Assembly (NCBI RefSeq): GCF_900109955.1
Contig: NZ_FOJB01000001.1
Location: 2,728,001-2,792,000 of the forward strand
Length of the DNA stretch: 64,000 nucleotides
Source: Aliiroseovarius sediminilitoris
Lineage (GTDB): Bacteria; Pseudomonadota; Alphaproteobacteria; Rhodobacterales; Rhodobacteraceae
Reading direction: 5' to 3'
Shown here: positions 26,049 through 35,043 of the stretch, piece by piece
How positions within the stretch are numbered: the first letter of the stretch is position 1
How the letters are laid out: every line of letters starts with the position of its first letter
Program-made: the position numbers and the translations under genes
Notes under the pieces: generated by a model
Told to the model about the DNA's origin: nothing
The model's database searches: none
What the model saw: only the letters and a program-made list of their open reading frames with translations

Positions 26049-27521
26049 TTAGTTGGCGGCGGCGTCCGAACTGGCCTCTGCCGCCGCTTCCCCGGCTGCG
26101 CTGTCAATCTCGGGCGCAGGCGATGTCGTGGCAGCCCCGGCGATGACACCGTCTTCCCATGTACCGTCTTCCTGACTGCCGTCTGCGCGGGTCACGACGC
26201 CCTCACCATGACGCTTTCCTTTTTGGAAACTGCCCTCGTAGCGGTCGCCATTCGCATAAATCGCGACGCCTTGTCCATGAAACAGACCCGACAGCCAATC
26301 CCCTTCATATGAGAACCCATCCGCCACGGTGTATTTGCCTTTGCCTTCGCGCAGCCCGCCAACGAAACCGCCTTCATATGTCGCGCCATCCGGGAAGACC
26401 GAGCGCCCCTGACCGTGCGGCTGACCTGCTTGCCAGTCCCCGACGTAGGATGTTCCGTCCGCCGTGGTCAAACTGCCCTGCCCGTCATACAGCGCGTCTT
26501 TGAACATGCCATCATAAACCGTGCCATTGGCATAGCGCGCAACGCCTTTGCCTTCGATGACACCCGCCTTCCATTCACCCTCATAGGTGTTGCCGTCCGG
26601 GTAAGTAATCGCGCCCATGCCATCGGCCAGACCGTCACGAAATTGCCCCTCGTAAACAGAGCCGTCGGGATAAGTCACCTTGCCCGAGCCTTCGATGGCG
26701 CCAGCAACCCAATTGCCTTCATAGCGATATCCATCAGCGCCTTCGAAAACGCCCTGTCCATGACGCTTGTCGCTTTCAAAACTTCCTTCATAGCGATCAC
26801 CGTTGGCGTATTCGACGACCCCCTGCCCCTGACGGGCACCTGCTACGAAATTGCCGGAATAAATGTCGCCATTGGCCTGTTTCAGGATACCTTCACCCTG
26901 CATCTGGCCTTTTTCCCACGTGCCATCGAAAATCATGCCATCCGCCTGAGTCAAAACGCCCGTGCCATGGCGTTCCCCCCCACGCATTTCACCATCATAC
27001 ACTGATCCATCGGCATAGGTTGAAGTGCCGCGCCCCTCTTTCACGCCGGCAACCCAGTCGCCTTCGTAGATATAGCCCGTGGGACTTTGTAACCGGCCCT
27101 GCCCGTGATGCATGGCGTTGCGAAATCCGCCTTCGTATTTAATGCCGTTGGCATAGATGGCCAGGCCGGATCCGTTGATCTTGCCATCCACCCAATCGCC
27201 CTCGAACGTCGATCCGTCGGCAAAGGTGATCTTGCCGAAGCCTTCGGGTTTTCCCTTGGCAAAACTGCCTTCATAGATCGAGCCGTTGGGGAATCGCGCC
27301 ACGCCCTGGCCGATGATCTCGCCTTCAATAAATTCGCCGGTATATTCATAACCGGTTGGCAGTTGCAGCGTGCCCATGCCGTGCTGCACACCGCCCTTGA
27401 ACGTCCCTTCATAGACGGCGCCATCTTCGTATTGCTTGGTTTCGATCTGAGCCATGACAGGCGCTGCGCCCAGCATCATGAAGAACGCAAAACCGCGAAA
27501 ACCTGTACGAAGGGGATCCAT
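26049..27521 (-). CDS. Exported MORN-repeat protein
   Basis: After a signal peptide (cleavage likely after PVMA, about residue 26) nearly the whole 490-aa protein is built of MORN repeats. I count 18 full copies of a 23-residue unit of the type YEGxFxxGxxHGxGxxxxxDG plus one degenerate copy, then an Ala/Glu/Ser-rich tail. MORN arrays form elongated beta structures and bind lipids or proteins; in bacteria they are poorly characterised. Location should be periplasmic or extracellular. The start used follows an AAAGAGG site; a TTG two codons upstream is the alternative. It stands alone between leuA and nadE. Confidence 0.88.
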   Translation of the reverse strand: MDPLRTGFRGFAFFMMLGAAPVMAQIETKQYEDGAVYEGTFKGGVQHGMGTLQLPTGYEYTGEFIEGEIIGQGVARFPNGSIYEGSFAKGKPEGFGKITFADGSTFEGDWVDGKINGSGLAIYANGIKYEGGFRNAMHHGQGRLQSPTGYIYEGDWVAGVKEGRGTSTYADGSVYDGEMRGGERHGTGVLTQADGMIFDGTWEKGQMQGEGILKQANGDIYSGNFVAGARQGQGVVEYANGDRYEGSFESDKRHGQGVFEGADGYRYEGNWVAGAIEGSGKVTYPDGSVYEGQFRDGLADGMGAITYPDGNTYEGEWKAGVIEGKGVARYANGTVYDGMFKDALYDGQGSLTTADGTSYVGDWQAGQPHGQGRSVFPDGATYEGGFVGGLREGKGKYTVADGFSYEGDWLSGLFHGQGVAIYANGDRYEGSFQKGKRHGEGVVTRADGSQEDGTWEDGVIAGAATTSPAPEIDSAAGEAAAEASSDAAAN

Positions 27522-27708
27522 GTCCAACCTCTTTCAATGAGTGCATTTTTCGCGCTTCAACCCACGCAAACCCGCACCAAGACTATGCGAGGGTCTGCCC
27601 TGAAACAACGGTTTTCCAACGCATGCACTTTATCCTGCACATAAACCTGTTACATCTGAGCGCAAGATCAAACCCGGCAGGGATCGCCGGGCCAGAAGGA
27701 TACGCGCG

Positions 27709-29370
27709 ATGAGTGACCATTTCCGCCTGACGTTGGCGCAGCTAAACCCCACCGTCGGCGCGATTGCCGCGAATGCTGAAAAGGCCCGCAAGGCGTGGGG
27801 GCAGGCCAAGGCCGCAGGCAGTGACCTGCTGGCTCTGCCCGAAGCGTTCATCACAGGCTATCAGACACAAGACCTTGTGATGCGCCCTCAGTTTTTTCGC
27901 GATGCGATGGCGGCGGTCGATCAACTTGCTGCGGATTGCGCCGACGGTCCTGCAATCGGCATTGGCGGACCGTTCCATGACGGGGCGCATTTGTTCAACG
28001 CCTATTACATTCTGCACGGCGGCAAGGTGGCCGCGCGTGTTTTGAAACAGCGCCTGCCCAACTTCACTGTGTTTGACGAAGAACGCCAATTCACATCCGC
28101 CGACCCGCAAGGCCCGGTTGCCATGGGCCCGATCCGCATCGGTATCCCGATTTGCGAAGACGCGTGGCATGGCGAAGATGTTTGCGAAACGCTGGCCGAA
28201 AGCGGTGCCGAGTTTCTGCTGATCCCCAATGGCTCGCCCTATTACCGGCGCAAGTTCGACGTGCGTGTGAACCACATGGTGGCGCGTGTCGTCGAAACGG
28301 GGCTGCCGCTGATCTATCTGAATATGGTGGGCGGGCAGGACGATCAGGTGTTCGATGGCGGATCGTTCGCGCTTAATCCGGGTGGAGAACTTGCCTTCCG
28401 CATGGCAACCTTTGACGAAGAAATCCGGCATTTCGATCTGAACCGCGCGGATGATGGCTGGTGCATCGCCCCCGGCGCCATTGCTGTGCATGGGGATGAG
28501 TGGGAACAGGATTATCGCGCGATGGTCGAGAGCCTGCGCGACTACATGAGCAAGACCGGCTTCAAGCAAGTGCTTCTGGGTCTGTCGGGTGGAATCGACA
28601 GCGCGATTGTTGCCACCATCGCAGCGGATGCTTTGGGGCCGGAAAATGTACGCTGTGTGATGTTGCCGTCGGAATATACCTCGCAAAGTTCGCTGGATGA
28701 CGCCAAGGACATCGCCCAGCGCCTTGGCTGCACCTATGATTTCGTGCCGATCAAGGAAGGGCGCGACGCGATCACCAACACGTTGGCGCCGCTGTTTGAA
28801 GGCACCACGCCCGACGTGACCGAGGAAAACATCCAGTCCCGACTGCGCGGCCTGCTGCTGATGGCGCTGTCCAACAAGACCGGTGCGATGCTCTTGACCA
28901 CAGGCAACAAATCCGAGGTCGCGGTGGGATATGCGACCATCTATGGCGACATGTCCGGCGGCTATAACCCGATCAAAGACCTGTATAAAACGCGGGTGTT
29001 TGAGCAATGTCGTTGGCGCAACGCCAATCACCGCGACTGGATGAAAGGGCCGGAAGGCGAGGTTATTCCGGTGTCAATCATCGACAAGCCTCCGTCCGCT
29101 GAACTGCGCCCCGATCAGAAAGACGAAGACAGCCTGCCACCCTATGAGGTTCTGGATGCGATCCTTGAAGGGTTGATCGACGACGAAAAATCCGTGGCTG
29201 AGCTGGTGGCAGACGGGTTCGACCGGGCGACCGTGAAGAAGGTCGAACATCTGATCTTCATCTCAGAATACAAACGCTTCCAATCCGCGCCGGGCACCCG
29301 CCTGACCATGCGAAGTTTCTGGCTGGATCGCCGTTATCCGATTGTGAACCGCTGGCGGGACGAAAGCTGA
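27709..29370 (+). CDS. nadE: Glutamine-dependent NAD+ synthetase
   Basis: The 553-aa enzyme amidates nicotinic acid adenine dinucleotide to NAD+. The N-terminal nitrilase-fold glutaminase has Glu45 (LPEAF), Lys113 (VLKQRLPNF) and Cys149 (IPICEDAW). The C-terminal synthetase has the ATP-pyrophosphatase loop LSGGIDSAI (residues 292-300) and TTGNKSEVAVGYATIYGD, cited as TTGNKSEVAVGY. Both domains look intact. An AGAAGGA site precedes the ATG. It is divergent from the MORN gene and converges with the MBL-fold gene after 21 bp. Confidence 0.95.
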   Translation: MSDHFRLTLAQLNPTVGAIAANAEKARKAWGQAKAAGSDLLALPEAFITGYQTQDLVMRPQFFRDAMAAVDQLAADCADGPAIGIGGPFHDGAHLFNAYYILHGGKVAARVLKQRLPNFTVFDEERQFTSADPQGPVAMGPIRIGIPICEDAWHGEDVCETLAESGAEFLLIPNGSPYYRRKFDVRVNHMVARVVETGLPLIYLNMVGGQDDQVFDGGSFALNPGGELAFRMATFDEEIRHFDLNRADDGWCIAPGAIAVHGDEWEQDYRAMVESLRDYMSKTGFKQVLLGLSGGIDSAIVATIAADALGPENVRCVMLPSEYTSQSSLDDAKDIAQRLGCTYDFVPIKEGRDAITNTLAPLFEGTTPDVTEENIQSRLRGLLLMALSNKTGAMLLTTGNKSEVAVGYATIYGDMSGGYNPIKDLYKTRVFEQCRWRNANHRDWMKGPEGEVIPVSIIDKPPSAELRPDQKDEDSLPPYEVLDAILEGLIDDEKSVAELVADGFDRATVKKVEHLIFISEYKRFQSAPGTRLTMRSFWLDRRYPIVNRWRDES

Positions 29371-29391
29371 TCGCCCCGCCGCCTGTGCGCT

Positions 29392-30327
29392 TTAACCCAT
29401 CAAAAGCTGATAGCTGTGCGGGACATATTGGAAGCGGTCATCCCGTGCTTCAGCATAGCCCAGCGCCGGGAACGGCATGTGGTATCCGATGAACGGTATC
29501 CGTTCGGCGGCCAGCATCGACAGCAGGGTGCGCCGGGTTGTGGCGGCGGCGGATTTGTCCATGTCGAACTTCACCTCCCAATCGGGATAACCCAGCGACC
29601 AGACATAGTGGTTGGCGAAATCCGCTGCGATCAGCAGCGATTTGCCATCACTTTCGAGCCGATAGGCCATGTGGCCCGGCGTGTGGCCGAAGGCTTCGAC
29701 GGCTTCGATGCCGGATGCGACCGTATCGCCACCATTGATCATCGTGGTTTGTTCGGCCAGCGGTGCGACCTTGGCATCGAATCCCTCATTGCCCGCCGCT
29801 GCCCAATGGTCGAACTCAACGGCACCGGTGACATAGCGAGCGTTGGGAAAGGTAGTTCCCGCATCGCCGGACAGCCCGCCAATGTGGTCTCCGTGCATGT
29901 GGGTCAGCACAACAATGTCCACCTGATCCGGCGTATAGCCCGCCCCGGCCAATGCCGCCGTGATCCCTGCCGGGTTCAGGCCTGTGTCAAACAGCACAAG
30001 CTCTGACCCGGTGTTGACCAATGTTGGTGTGAAGAAGAACTGCGCGGCGGTTGTGGGGATATTTGCCGCATCAGAGGCGGCTGCAAAATCTTCCGCGCTG
30101 GCGTTCATGCCAAAGATGCTTTGCGGCTCTTCCACTGTGCGATTACCCGCCAAAAGTGTCGTGACCTCAAATCCACCCAGCTTTACGGTCTGCGATGCCG
30201 TGCTGGACAATCCCATTTGCGGGGCCATGGCGTGTGCCGGACCCGAGACCAGACCGGCCAAAGGGGCGGCGGCCCCCGCCATCAGAAGATGCCGACGCGA
30301 CAGATTTGGAACAGAAAAAGATTTCAT
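29392..30327 (-). CDS. MBL-fold metallohydrolase with Tat-type signal
   Basis: The 311-aa protein begins with a twin-arginine-like signal (LSRRHLLMAGAAAPLAGLV), so it is probably exported folded to the periplasm. The metallo-beta-lactamase zinc motif THMHGDHIGG is followed by further ligands in FGHTPGHMAYRL and GYHMPFPALGY. The architecture resembles quorum-quenching lactonase-like and general MBL hydrolases; the substrate is unknown. The ATG follows a strong GGAGG site; the frame further upstream is not supported. It is divergent from the DUF1801 gene. Confidence 0.85.
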   Translation of the reverse strand: MKSFSVPNLSRRHLLMAGAAAPLAGLVSGPAHAMAPQMGLSSTASQTVKLGGFEVTTLLAGNRTVEEPQSIFGMNASAEDFAAASDAANIPTTAAQFFFTPTLVNTGSELVLFDTGLNPAGITAALAGAGYTPDQVDIVVLTHMHGDHIGGLSGDAGTTFPNARYVTGAVEFDHWAAAGNEGFDAKVAPLAEQTTMINGGDTVASGIEAVEAFGHTPGHMAYRLESDGKSLLIAADFANHYVWSLGYPDWEVKFDMDKSAAATTRRTLLSMLAAERIPFIGYHMPFPALGYAEARDDRFQYVPHSYQLLMG

Positions 30328-30353
30328 GAGTGACCTCCAAGTAAGAGCAAGTT

Positions 30354-30381
30354 TTGATGAAAATCGAACCTGCACTATACT
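30354..30381 (+). promoter_or_regulatory. Candidate sigma70-type promoter for the DUF1801 gene
   Basis: TTGATG (30354-30359) and TATACT (30376-30381) are separated by 16 bp, a fair match to TTGACA/TATAAT. A start near 30388 would leave a leader of about 65 nt before the ATG. Confidence 0.4.
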
Positions 30382-30452
30382 GGAGATCCAACCGGAAATG
30401 GATGGCGTCACGCAATCGTGACATGCGTAAAAATCGTGCACTTGGGATCAGC

Positions 30453-30881
30453 ATGGCCGACAACAAAACACAACCGACCGGACAAGCCGTCGCCGAATTT
30501 ATCGCGACAACCGAACCGCCTGCGAAACGTGAAGACGCGCGGGTGCTTGATCGGTTGTTTTGTCAGGTGACTGGATTTTCGCCCGTTATGTGGGGGCCAT
30601 CCATAATCGGCTATGGACGTTATCACTACCGCTATGACAGTGGACGCGAAGGCGACTTTCTGGCCACTGGCTTTTCCCCGCGCACGGCGCGTCATTCGAT
30701 CTATATCATGCCCGGATATGCAGATTACGGTGACATCCTGACCCGGCTTGGCAAATACAGGATGGGCAAGTCCTGCCTATACGTGAACAAGCTGGCCGAT
30801 ATTGATCTGGACGTGTTGGCCGAACTGATCCGCGCAGGGCTGCGCGATCTCGACAAAACATGGAAAGTGCGGCCCAGCTGA
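30453..30881 (+). CDS. DUF1801 domain protein
   Basis: The 142-aa protein matches DUF1801 (YdhG-like): an N-terminal TEPPAKREDARVLDRLF, a central MWGPSIIGYGRYHYRYDSG and a C-terminal GKYRMGKSCLYVNKLADID, all standard for the family. It is a small cytoplasmic protein with an unknown role, sometimes called iron-chaperone-like. The ATG giving MADNKTQPT was chosen; an upstream in-frame ATG exists (MRKNRAL). The stop is next to the stop of the convergent zincin gene. Confidence 0.8.
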   Translation: MADNKTQPTGQAVAEFIATTEPPAKREDARVLDRLFCQVTGFSPVMWGPSIIGYGRYHYRYDSGREGDFLATGFSPRTARHSIYIMPGYADYGDILTRLGKYRMGKSCLYVNKLADIDLDVLAELIRAGLRDLDKTWKVRPS

Positions 30882-31280
30882 TCACTCCCACCAGCGATCA
30901 ATTTGCGCGATATCCTCGTCCGACCATCCGAAGTGATGGGCAAATTCGTGCACAACGATGTGCCCCACCAGTTCAGCCAGCGAGACATCCCCACGCGACG
31001 CCCATTCATCGAGGATCGGCCTGCGAAACAGCGTGACAGTGTCCGGCGCGAAGGGTTGATCGGACACGGATTTTTGCGTCAGCGGGATGCCCTCGTAAAC
31101 GGCCGTCAGTTCGAATGGGTCTTCGATCTCCATCTCTGACAGCAACACGGCGTTCGGCATGTTTTCGACGCGAATGGCAACTTCCAGCGCCTTTTCGACA
31201 AAGATGGGTGGAAGACGCATCCGGGCGTCGAAGGCAAGCGCTTCAATATCAGCGACAGAAGGGGCGTATTTGCGGGTCAT
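30882..31280 (-). CDS. Zincin-like metallopeptidase family protein
   Basis: The 132-aa protein has the HExxH zinc motif HEFAHHFG at residues 111-118 followed by SDEDIAQIDRWWE, typical of the small metallopeptidase family formerly called DUF1025. These are minimal zincins; no substrate is established. Although a very long open frame continues upstream, that part is antisense to gltX. The ATG giving MTRKYAPSVADIEALAF is the genuine start and lies divergently 63 bp from gltX. Confidence 0.82.
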   Translation of the reverse strand: MTRKYAPSVADIEALAFDARMRLPPIFVEKALEVAIRVENMPNAVLLSEMEIEDPFELTAVYEGIPLTQKSVSDQPFAPDTVTLFRRPILDEWASRGDVSLAELVGHIVVHEFAHHFGWSDEDIAQIDRWWE

Positions 31281-31343
31281 ACGGGAATATATGGACAAAA
31301 GCAGGCCAGTATGAAAGAGGGACGAGCCAAGGAGACCTGACCC

Positions 31344-32669
31344 ATGACCACCACCCGCTTTGCCCCCTCGCCCACCGGCTACATCCATGTTGGCAACCTG
31401 CGCACCGCGCTGTTCAACTATTTGATCGCTGCCAAATCGGGCGGGCAATTCATCCTGCGCCTTGATGACACTGACCCCGAGCGGTCCAAGCAGGAATACG
31501 CGGATGCCATCCAAGAGGATCTGGAATGGCTGGGCCTGACATGGGATCGGGTCGAAAAGCAATCCGACCGGCTGGACCGCTATGAGGAAGCCGCCCGGAA
31601 GCTGCGCGATATGGGCCGGTTTTACGAGTGTTTCGAAACCCCGACCGAGCTGGACCTGAAGCGCAAGAAGCAACTGAACATGGGCAAACCGCCAGTCTAT
31701 GACCGGTCCGCGCTGGCGCTGTCCGATGACGAAAAAGCCAAGTTGCGCGATGAACGCGGTCAGGGCCACTGGCGGTTCAAGCTGGATCACGAGCGGATCA
31801 ACTGGACGGACGGCATTCTGGGCGACATCTCGATTGATGCGGCATCCGTCTCTGATCCGGTTCTGATCCGCGGGGACGGGCAGTTCCTTTATACGTTGGC
31901 GTCGGTCTGTGACGACATCGACTTCGGCATCACCGATGTGGTGCGCGGCTCGGACCACGTGACCAACACCGCGACGCAAATCCAGATTATCGAAGCGTTG
32001 GGTGGCAAAGTTCCGACATTCGCCCACCACTCGCTTCTGACCGGCCCGCAGGGCGAGGCGCTGTCGAAGCGCCTTGGCACGCTGGCGATCCGCGACCTGC
32101 GCGAACGCGGTGTGCAGCCGATGGCGCTGCTCAGCCTGCTGGCCCGCCTTGGGTCGTCGCAACCGGTCGAACTTCGCAACTCGCTGAACGAAATCGTCGA
32201 AGGGTTTGATCTGTCGAGCTTCAGTTCGGCCCCCACCAAGTTTGACGTAGAAGACCTGTTTCCGCTGACGGCCCGCTATCTGTCCCATCTGCCGGTTGAT
32301 GCGGTCGCGGATACACTGGACAGTCTTGACGTTCCCGCCGACAAAGCCGATGCCTTTTGGACGGTCGCGCGTGAAAACATCACGACGCTGGGCGATCTGA
32401 AGACCTGGTGGACCCTGTGTCGCGACGGCGCCGACCCGGTGATTGACGAAGAAGACCGCGAGTTCGTCGCAACCGCGATGGGTCTTCTTCCCGACGGACC
32501 TTATGACGCGGATAGCTGGTCGACCTGGACCGCCGCCGTGAAAGAAGCCACGGGCCGCAAAGGGCGCGGGCTGTTCATGCCGCTGCGCAAGGCCCTGACC
32601 GGAATGAGCCATGGGCCGGATATGTCGGCCCTGATGCCGCTTTTGCAAGTGATCCGCGCAAAGGATTGA
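31344..32669 (+). CDS. gltX: Glutamate--tRNA ligase
   Basis: The class I synthetase of 441 aa shows the HIGH-type motif in SPTGYIHVGNLRTALFN (His14 to Asn17 region). The KMSKS-type loop is ALSKRLG (Ser241-Lys242). The product charges tRNA-Glu, and in many alphaproteobacteria also tRNA-Gln for later amidation; these bacteria commonly carry two gltX copies, and this shorter one resembles the second type. Which tRNA it prefers cannot be told. AAGGAG lies before the ATG. Confidence 0.93.
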   Translation: MTTTRFAPSPTGYIHVGNLRTALFNYLIAAKSGGQFILRLDDTDPERSKQEYADAIQEDLEWLGLTWDRVEKQSDRLDRYEEAARKLRDMGRFYECFETPTELDLKRKKQLNMGKPPVYDRSALALSDDEKAKLRDERGQGHWRFKLDHERINWTDGILGDISIDAASVSDPVLIRGDGQFLYTLASVCDDIDFGITDVVRGSDHVTNTATQIQIIEALGGKVPTFAHHSLLTGPQGEALSKRLGTLAIRDLRERGVQPMALLSLLARLGSSQPVELRNSLNEIVEGFDLSSFSSAPTKFDVEDLFPLTARYLSHLPVDAVADTLDSLDVPADKADAFWTVARENITTLGDLKTWWTLCRDGADPVIDEEDREFVATAMGLLPDGPYDADSWSTWTAAVKEATGRKGRGLFMPLRKALTGMSHGPDMSALMPLLQVIRAKD

Positions 32670-32775
32670 TCCGTCGCCAAGCTCTGGCTGCTCCAGCGCC
32701 ACCGATCTCATTCAATTGCCTATGGTCCGCCGCGCATCTCTCCTCCATGCTGCATGGGCGTGACAGGAGAAGACA

Positions 32776-34194
32776 ATGGCCCAACCGGCAGGTGCAAGCG
32801 CCACACAGGCGAAATTTCTAAGCGGCAGCCTGATGCGCCACATCGCGGTCATGTCGCTGACCGCATCTGTTGGATTGATGGCCATCTTTCTTGTCGACCT
32901 CGTCGACATGATTTTCATCTCGATGCTGGGTCATGAGGAATTGGCCGCTGCCGTTGGGTATGCCGGTGCAATCCTGTTTTTCACCACCTCGTTTGGTATC
33001 GGGATGTCGATTGCCGCCGGGGCGCTGGTTGCGCGGGCGTTGGGTGAAGGCGACAAGCAAACCGCCAAACGCCGGGCCGCGACCGCCTTGCTGTATGGCG
33101 TCGTCATCGGCAGCGTATTTGCCGCCATCGTGTGGGCCTTCGTTCCCCAACTGACTGCGCTTTTGGGCGCATCCGGCGAAACATTGGTGCTTGCCACAGG
33201 ATATCTCAGGATCATCCTTCCCAGCCTGCCCGTCCTGATCGTGGGCATGGTCGGCGGCGCGATTTTGCGCGCGCATGGGGACGCGCGTCGGGCCATGATG
33301 GCGACCATCTGGGGCGGGGTTGTGAATGCGGTCCTCGACCCGATCCTGATCTTTGGGCTGGACCTCGAACTGACCGGTGCCGCACTTGCTTCGGTCTGCG
33401 CGCGCGCCACCATTGCCGTCATGTCAATCTATCCCGTGCTGCGCCATCATGGCGGGCTGGATCGGCCTCGTTCCGTCGATTTCAAGGTCGATTTTGCAGC
33501 CATCATGACCATTGCCCTGCCCGCCATCCTGACCCAGTTTGCAACACCGGTCGGTCAGGCCTATGTCACCCGCGCCATGGCACAGTTTGGCGAAGATGCG
33601 GTCGCAGGTATGGCCATTGTCGGGCGGCTTGTTCCAGTCTCATTTGCCGTGATTTTTGCGCTGTCGGGTGCGATTGGTCCGATTGTCGGCCAGAATTTCG
33701 GGGCGGGTCAACTGGACCGTGTGCGTCGCGCCATTCGTGACGGGCTGGTGTTTGTCCTGTGCGTTTCGGTCGGTGTCAGCGCAATCTTGTTCATCCTGCG
33801 CGCGCCGATTGCGGATCTGTTCAATGCTGAAGGCTTAAGCCGCGATCTTGTCTATTTGTTCTGCGGGCCTTTGGCGCTGGCATGGTTCTTCAACGGCGTG
33901 ATCTTCGTCACCAATGCCAGTTTCAACAACCTCGGCCACCCGTTCTATTCCACCTGGATCAACTGGGGGCGTCAGACATTGGGCACCATACCGCTTGTCA
34001 TTCTGGGCGCGTCCCTATGGGGCGCTCCGGGTGTCTTGATCGGGCAAGCCGCTGGCGGGCTGTTTTTTGCAGTGATTGCCTTGGCGCTTTCGGCACGAAC
34101 TTTACGAAAAGTGGCACCGGCCCAATTCGACACTGACGCCGTGTCATATCAGCGGCTAACCAAGCGGATATCCTTGTTTCACTTTCGCCGATAG
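32776..34194 (+). CDS. MATE family efflux transporter
   Basis: The 472-aa protein has about twelve membrane helices in two homologous halves. It shows MATE features such as VDLVDMIFISMLGHEELAA near the N-terminus (cited as FISMLGHEELAA), RAHGDARRAMMATIWGGVVN, and GPIVGQNFGAGQLDRVRRA in the second half. The family exports cationic drugs or metabolites using Na+ or H+. The substrate is unknown. The last 39 nt overlap the 3' end of the convergent gamma-glutamylcyclotransferase gene. AGGAG precedes the ATG. Confidence 0.9.
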   Translation: MAQPAGASATQAKFLSGSLMRHIAVMSLTASVGLMAIFLVDLVDMIFISMLGHEELAAAVGYAGAILFFTTSFGIGMSIAAGALVARALGEGDKQTAKRRAATALLYGVVIGSVFAAIVWAFVPQLTALLGASGETLVLATGYLRIILPSLPVLIVGMVGGAILRAHGDARRAMMATIWGGVVNAVLDPILIFGLDLELTGAALASVCARATIAVMSIYPVLRHHGGLDRPRSVDFKVDFAAIMTIALPAILTQFATPVGQAYVTRAMAQFGEDAVAGMAIVGRLVPVSFAVIFALSGAIGPIVGQNFGAGQLDRVRRAIRDGLVFVLCVSVGVSAILFILRAPIADLFNAEGLSRDLVYLFCGPLALAWFFNGVIFVTNASFNNLGHPFYSTWINWGRQTLGTIPLVILGASLWGAPGVLIGQAAGGLFFAVIALALSARTLRKVAPAQFDTDAVSYQRLTKRISLFHFRR

Positions 34195-34737
34195 GCGCGA
34201 CAGACCTTCGTCCACCAAGGCGCGCTCTTCCTCGGTCAGCGTTTGTGCGCGCGGATAAATTGGCGCAAGGCGGTCGTTCAGGATCGGTGCATGCCATCCT
34301 TCCGTGGTTTCGAAGAAATGGGTGACGCCGGCCATGCCGAACTCGGACAAATATCCCTGCACCACCACGTCGATATAGCTGAGCAAGACCGGATTGTCGT
34401 CGGTGGGCGTGTGATGATGACCGCGTTCTATGGCATAAATCGCTACCTCTACCGCCCCGGCCGAATGCTGCACCTCAGACCCAAGTGGCACACGCGCATA
34501 GGCCCGTTCGCGTTCGTCCAGCACCGCCCAATTCGCGCCCGGCACCGAGGCGATCAACCCTTCGATATAGTCTTCCCGGTCCGGCACAGCCGTCAGATAA
34601 CACACATCCCGGAACGGCGAGCGACGCCATGCCCGCCGCCACCCCGACACCCGTGCGGGCTGGGCGTTTTGAAAGGAATGGGTGCGGCGGTTCACAAGCG
34701 AGCCATAGCCGAAGAAAAACGGGTCCTGCATGATCAT
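34156..34737 (-). CDS. Gamma-glutamylcyclotransferase-like protein
   Basis: The 193-aa protein begins FFFGYGSLVNRRTH, the substrate-binding YGSL motif of the GGCT fold, and continues with VSGWRRAWRR and EGLIASVP as in ChaC/AIG2-like proteins. Such enzymes release 5-oxoproline from gamma-glutamyl peptides such as glutathione; some family members have other roles. The start is uncertain among three ATGs (34752, 34737, 34731); the middle one has a GGGG stretch at suitable distance. It overlaps the MATE gene tail to tail and is divergent from the glycine riboswitch. Confidence 0.72.
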   Translation of the reverse strand: MIMQDPFFFGYGSLVNRRTHSFQNAQPARVSGWRRAWRRSPFRDVCYLTAVPDREDYIEGLIASVPGANWAVLDERERAYARVPLGSEVQHSAGAVEVAIYAIERGHHHTPTDDNPVLLSYIDVVVQGYLSEFGMAGVTHFFETTEGWHAPILNDRLAPIYPRAQTLTEEERALVDEGLSRLSAKVKQGYPLG

Positions 34738-34805
34738 ACTGTGACCCCGCATACGGTTGTATTCAAGCTCTTGCCGAAACCGGCGTGGGCGGATAACGTA
34801 ACGCC

Positions 34806-34960
34806 ATCGCATCGGGAGAATCTGGCGAAAGCCGGTGCCGAAGGAGCAACCGCCCCGGTAAACTCTCAGGCCCACGGACCGATGCGGCGAACATGACTCT
34901 GGAGAGAGGCACACAGATGCCCGCCGAAGGGATAACGATCTCAGGCGAAACGGACAGAGG
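34806..34960 (+). promoter_or_regulatory. Tandem glycine riboswitch
   Basis: Two consecutive glycine aptamers precede gcvT. Aptamer 1 is closed by CGCATCGG pairing with CCGATGCG (34808-34815 with 34879-34886) and contains GAGAA, GCCGAAGGAGCAA and ACTCTCAGG. Aptamer 2 is closed by CTCTG/CAGAG (34897-34901 with 34955-34959) and contains GAGAG, GCCGAAGGGATAA, TCTCAGGC and CGGACAGAGG. These are the conserved gcvT-element blocks. A short linker (GCGAACATGA) joins them. TTGCCG/GATAAC just upstream is a weak promoter candidate. Glycine binding is expected to turn on the gcv operon. Confidence 0.93.
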
Positions 34961-34961
34961 G

Positions 34962-34996
34962 GGCATCGATAGACGCGAAGGCGTCTGAACGATGCC
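34962..34996 (+). promoter_or_regulatory. Expression-platform hairpin of the glycine riboswitch
   Basis: Directly after aptamer 2, GGCATCG pairs with CGATGCC (34962-34968 with 34990-34996) and, inside, AGACGC pairs with GCGTCT around a GAAG loop. There is no T-run and the ribosome site of gcvT lies about 36 nt further on. The helix abuts the P1 stem of aptamer 2, so competing pairings at the GGGG junction are possible. Whether control is transcriptional or translational is not evident. Confidence 0.55.
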
Positions 34997-35043
34997 GGGC
35001 GCATGGCTTCCATGACTTACCGGTAACAGTTGGAGGAATGGCC

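Noticed and set aside
26100-27450. 69-bp periodic DNA repeats that might look like a CRISPR or satellite array
   Set aside because: The period comes from 23-residue MORN repeats in one long coding frame; the DNA copies are diverged at third positions.
31281-32711. Very long minus-strand open frame continuing upstream of the zincin gene
   Set aside because: It is antisense to gltX, which has full synthetase motifs; only the last 132 codons form a recognisable protein.
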